Position numbers and translations under genes: made by a program. Positions 12,999 to 14,530 of a stretch of 14,530 bases of DNA are shown one piece after another. Below the pieces are notes generated by a model. The model was not told the origin of the DNA, searched no databases, and was given only the letters and a program-made list of their open reading frames with translations. This DNA comes from JBDTGE01 sp050742975 (GTDB taxonomy: Bacteria; Actinomycetota; Actinomycetes; Mycobacteriales; Jatrophihabitantaceae). The DNA is taken from assembly GCA_050742975.1 (NCBI GenBank), contig JBOGDQ010000043.1, positions 1 through 14,530 of the forward strand, read 5' to 3'. Every line of letters begins with the position of its first letter. The stretch's first letter is position 1.

Positions 12999-13066
12999 TG
13001 ACAACCGGAGTGAATGCTCACCGCCACTTCGCGGGCCACGTTGACCAAGACAAGGTGACCCAGTGA
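12998..13066 (+). CDS. 22-residue bridging ORF between fabD and fabH
   Basis: An ATG overlaps the fabD stop (TGATG, 12996-13000) and has GGAG (12989-12992) five bases upstream. Its TGA overlaps the fabH GTG start (GTGA, 13063-13066). The peptide reads MTTGVNAHRHFAGHVDQDKV then TQ. It exactly fills the gap between the two genes, so ribosomes finishing fabD could read through it to fabH. It is probably a translational-coupling device, or possibly a small functional peptide. fabH also has its own site AAGGTG (13052-13057). I recognise no family. Confidence 0.45.
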   Translation: MTTGVNAHRHFAGHVDQDKVTQ

Positions 13067-14031
13067 CGACGCTCAACGACTCACCCCGAGCGGTCGGCAC
13101 GCGGATCCTCGGGCTCGGCCACTACCGGCCCGCGAACGTCATCACCAACCACGACCTGATCGCGCGGGGCGTCGACACCGACGACGAGTGGATCAAGAGC
13201 CGGGTCGGCATCGCCGAGCGCCGCTGGGCCGACGAGGGCGAGACCGTCGTCGACATGGCCGAGGCAGCGGGCAGCAAGGCGCTGGCCGCCAGCGGGATCG
13301 CCGCCGCCGACGTCGACCTGGTGATCGTCGCCACCTGCACCATGCCGACGCCCGTCCCGGCCGCGGCGCCGAGCCTCGCCTCACGGCTGGGTATCCAGGC
13401 ACCCGGCGCGTACGACGTCAACTCCGGCTGCTCCGGCTTCGTATACGCGCTCAACGCCGCCTCCGCCGCCGTGCAGGCCGGCCAGGCGCGCACCGTCCTC
13501 GTCGTCGCCGCAGAGCGATTCTCCGGGTGGCTGGACCTGGCCGACCGGTCGACCTGCATCATCCTGGCCGACGGAGCGGGCGCTGCCGTGGTCGGCCCGT
13601 CGGACACGGTGGGCCTCGGTCCGGTGGTCTGGGGCAGCGACGGTGCGCAGTCGGACACCGTCGCGATCGACGAGCGCACCCGCACGTTCCGCCAGGAGGG
13701 GCAGGCCGTCTACCGCTGGGCCACCGGGTCGATGACGCCGGTCGCGCTCGAGGCCTGCCGCCGCGCCGGCGTCGAGCCGGCGGAGTTGGCCGCGTTCGTG
13801 CCGCACCAGGCCAACCTGCGCATCATCGACGCGCTCGCCAAGCGGCTCGGCGTCCCCGACTCGATCGTCGCCCGCGACATCGTCAGCTCCGGCAACACGT
13901 CCGCTGCGACGATCCCGCTCGCCCTGTCCCGCATGGTCGAGCGGGGCGAGATCCCGTCCGGCGCGCCCGTCCTGCTGCTCGGCTTCGGCTCCGGCCTCGC
14001 CTACGCGGCACAGGTCGTGCTCGCCCCGTAA
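13063..14031 (+). CDS. fabH: 3-oxoacyl-ACP synthase III (KAS III)
   Basis: A 322-residue condensing enzyme that starts type II fatty acid synthesis by joining a short acyl-CoA to malonyl-ACP. The catalytic triad is complete: C123 (VNSGCSGFVYAL), H248 (FVPHQANLRI) and N278 (SSGNTSAATIP). TDDEWIKSRVGIAERR (39-54) is the conserved N-terminal CoA-site block and GFGSGLAYAA lies at the C-terminus. Length is normal. GTG at 13063 has AAGGTG five bases upstream and overlaps the stop of the 22-residue bridging ORF. The N-terminus carries about ten extra residues compared with the core fold. In Actinobacteria FabH usually accepts branched starters such as isobutyryl-CoA, but specificity cannot be read here. 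Confidence 0.97.
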   Translation: MTTLNDSPRAVGTRILGLGHYRPANVITNHDLIARGVDTDDEWIKSRVGIAERRWADEGETVVDMAEAAGSKALAASGIAAADVDLVIVATCTMPTPVPAAAPSLASRLGIQAPGAYDVNSGCSGFVYALNAASAAVQAGQARTVLVVAAERFSGWLDLADRSTCIILADGAGAAVVGPSDTVGLGPVVWGSDGAQSDTVAIDERTRTFRQEGQAVYRWATGSMTPVALEACRRAGVEPAELAAFVPHQANLRIIDALAKRLGVPDSIVARDIVSSGNTSAATIPLALSRMVERGEIPSGAPVLLLGFGSGLAYAAQVVLAP

Positions 14032-14041
14032 CGTCAACTGT

Positions 14042-14063
14042 CGGCCGTCGCAAGGGACGGCCG
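14042..14063 (+). promoter_or_regulatory. Stable hairpin between fabH and acpP
   Basis: CGGCCGTC (14042-14049) and GACGGCCG (14056-14063) form a perfect 8-bp GC-rich stem with a 6-base loop, 10 bases past the fabH stop. No T-tract follows. It may protect or separate the acpP mRNA, which is generally needed in much higher amounts than its neighbours, or act as a partial terminator. Confidence 0.55.
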
Positions 14064-14096
14064 TCCAACCGAAGTAACGACCGAAAGGGAAATCCC

Positions 14097-14348
14097 GTGG
14101 CCACAACCGACGAGATCCGCGCAGGACTCGCCTCCATTCTCGAAGAGGTCGCCGACGTCGCTCCCGCCGACGTCTCCGACGAGAAGAGCTTCACCGACGA
14201 CCTGGACGTCGACTCGCTGTCGATGGTCGAGGTCGCCATGGCTGCCGAGGAGCAGTTCGGCGTGAAGATCCCGGACGAGGAGCTACCCAAGCTCAAGACC
14301 GTCGGCGACGCCGTCAAGTACATCTCGGACAACGGGGCGAGCGCCTGA
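14097..14348 (+). CDS. acpP: Acyl carrier protein
   Basis: An 83-residue acidic, all-helical carrier of fatty acid synthase II. S40 in DVDSLSMVEV is the 4'-phosphopantetheine attachment site. Helix II residues (SMVEVAMAAEEQFGVKIPDEEL) form the recognition surface for FabD, FabH and FabF. Length is normal. The GTG at 14097 has AAAGGGA (14084-14090) six bases upstream, the strongest ribosome binding site of the operon, which fits the high demand for AcpP. The stop overlaps the fabF ATG (TGATG), so the two are coupled. It is separated from fabH by 65 bases containing a stable hairpin. Confidence 0.97.
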   Translation: MATTDEIRAGLASILEEVADVAPADVSDEKSFTDDLDVDSLSMVEVAMAAEEQFGVKIPDEELPKLKTVGDAVKYISDNGASA

Positions 14349-14530
14349 TGGAGCCCATCGTCGTCACCGGCATGGGAGCAACCACCCCGATCGGTGGCGA
14401 CGTCGCGACGTTCTGGGCCGGCCTGCTCGCAGGCCGGTCCGGCGTCACGGCGCTGACCGAGGACTGGGCGGCGGACCTGTCGGTGCGCATCGCCGGGCGG
14501 ATGGCGGTCGACCCGTCCGAGGTCCTGGCC
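14348..14530 (+). CDS. fabF: 3-oxoacyl-ACP synthase II (KAS II), 5' part
   Basis: The first 61 codons of the elongating condensing enzyme, cut by the window edge. The start MEPIVVTGMGATTPIGGDV and the following FWAGLLAGRSGVTALTEDW are the standard KAS I/II N-terminus; the catalytic Cys-His-His residues lie beyond the window. The ATG overlaps the acpP stop (TGATG), and no intergenic signal is needed. The place after fabD, fabH and acpP is the same as in Streptomyces. Confidence 0.94.
   Translation, partial: MEPIVVTGMGATTPIGGDVATFWAGLLAGRSGVTALTEDWAADLSVRIAGRMAVDPSEVLA

Noticed and set aside
1..14530. CRISPR array, rRNA genes, integrase or transposase genes, riboswitches
   Set aside because: No regularly spaced repeats, rRNA sequences or recombinase motifs were seen. 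No leader matched a riboswitch fold that I know.

Overview
This window is high-GC DNA that looks like a chromosomal segment from an F420-using actinobacterium. The evidence is strong G/C bias at third codon positions, frequent GTG starts, several leaderless-type promoters (TANNNT six or seven bases before the start codon), an F420-type oxidoreductase, and gene neighbourhoods I recognise from Actinobacteria. The order ahpE - DUF3052 - <divergent> - aceE matches the Mycobacterium tuberculosis Rv2238c-Rv2241 region. The order fasR - fabD - fabH - acpP - fabF matches Streptomyces coelicolor. The genus cannot be fixed from this sequence alone.

Layout: (1) 1-760, a compact VapBC-type toxin-antitoxin pair with a palindrome in front of the antitoxin. 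(2) 845-919, tRNA-Val(UAC) on the minus strand. (3) 992-1725, a possible small leaderless ORF overlapping a class I SAM-dependent methyltransferase. (4) 1755-2665, minus strand, a DUF3052 protein translationally coupled to an AhpE-type peroxiredoxin. (5) 2762-5515, aceE, divergent from block 4. (6) 5521-7473, a pirin-like protein, an F420-type nitroreductase-like protein whose frame lacks a stop, and a divergent TetR regulator with twin operators. (7) 7533-8971, a secreted protein broken by one frameshift, bracketed by a 24-bp near-perfect direct repeat. (8) 9411-10469, a PHP-domain hydrolase resembling the ends of PolX without the polymerase core. (9) 10534-14530, the fatty acid synthase II cluster: fasR, fabD, a 22-codon bridging ORF, fabH, acpP and the start of fabF.

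Functionally, aceE supplies acetyl-CoA. The fab genes then use acetyl-CoA and malonyl-CoA: FabD loads malonate on AcpP, FabH makes the first condensation and FabF elongates. FasR probably activates the cluster. Blocks 6-8 separate aceE from fasR, whereas these are neighbours in M. tuberculosis, so they look like an accessory insertion. The most unusual points are: a FabD with a C-terminal lipoyl/biotinyl-like domain whose modifiable lysine is arginine; a 22-aa ORF coupled on both sides between fabD and fabH; the stop-less F420 reductase frame running through the pirin gene; the frameshifted secreted protein; and the 24-bp repeat.
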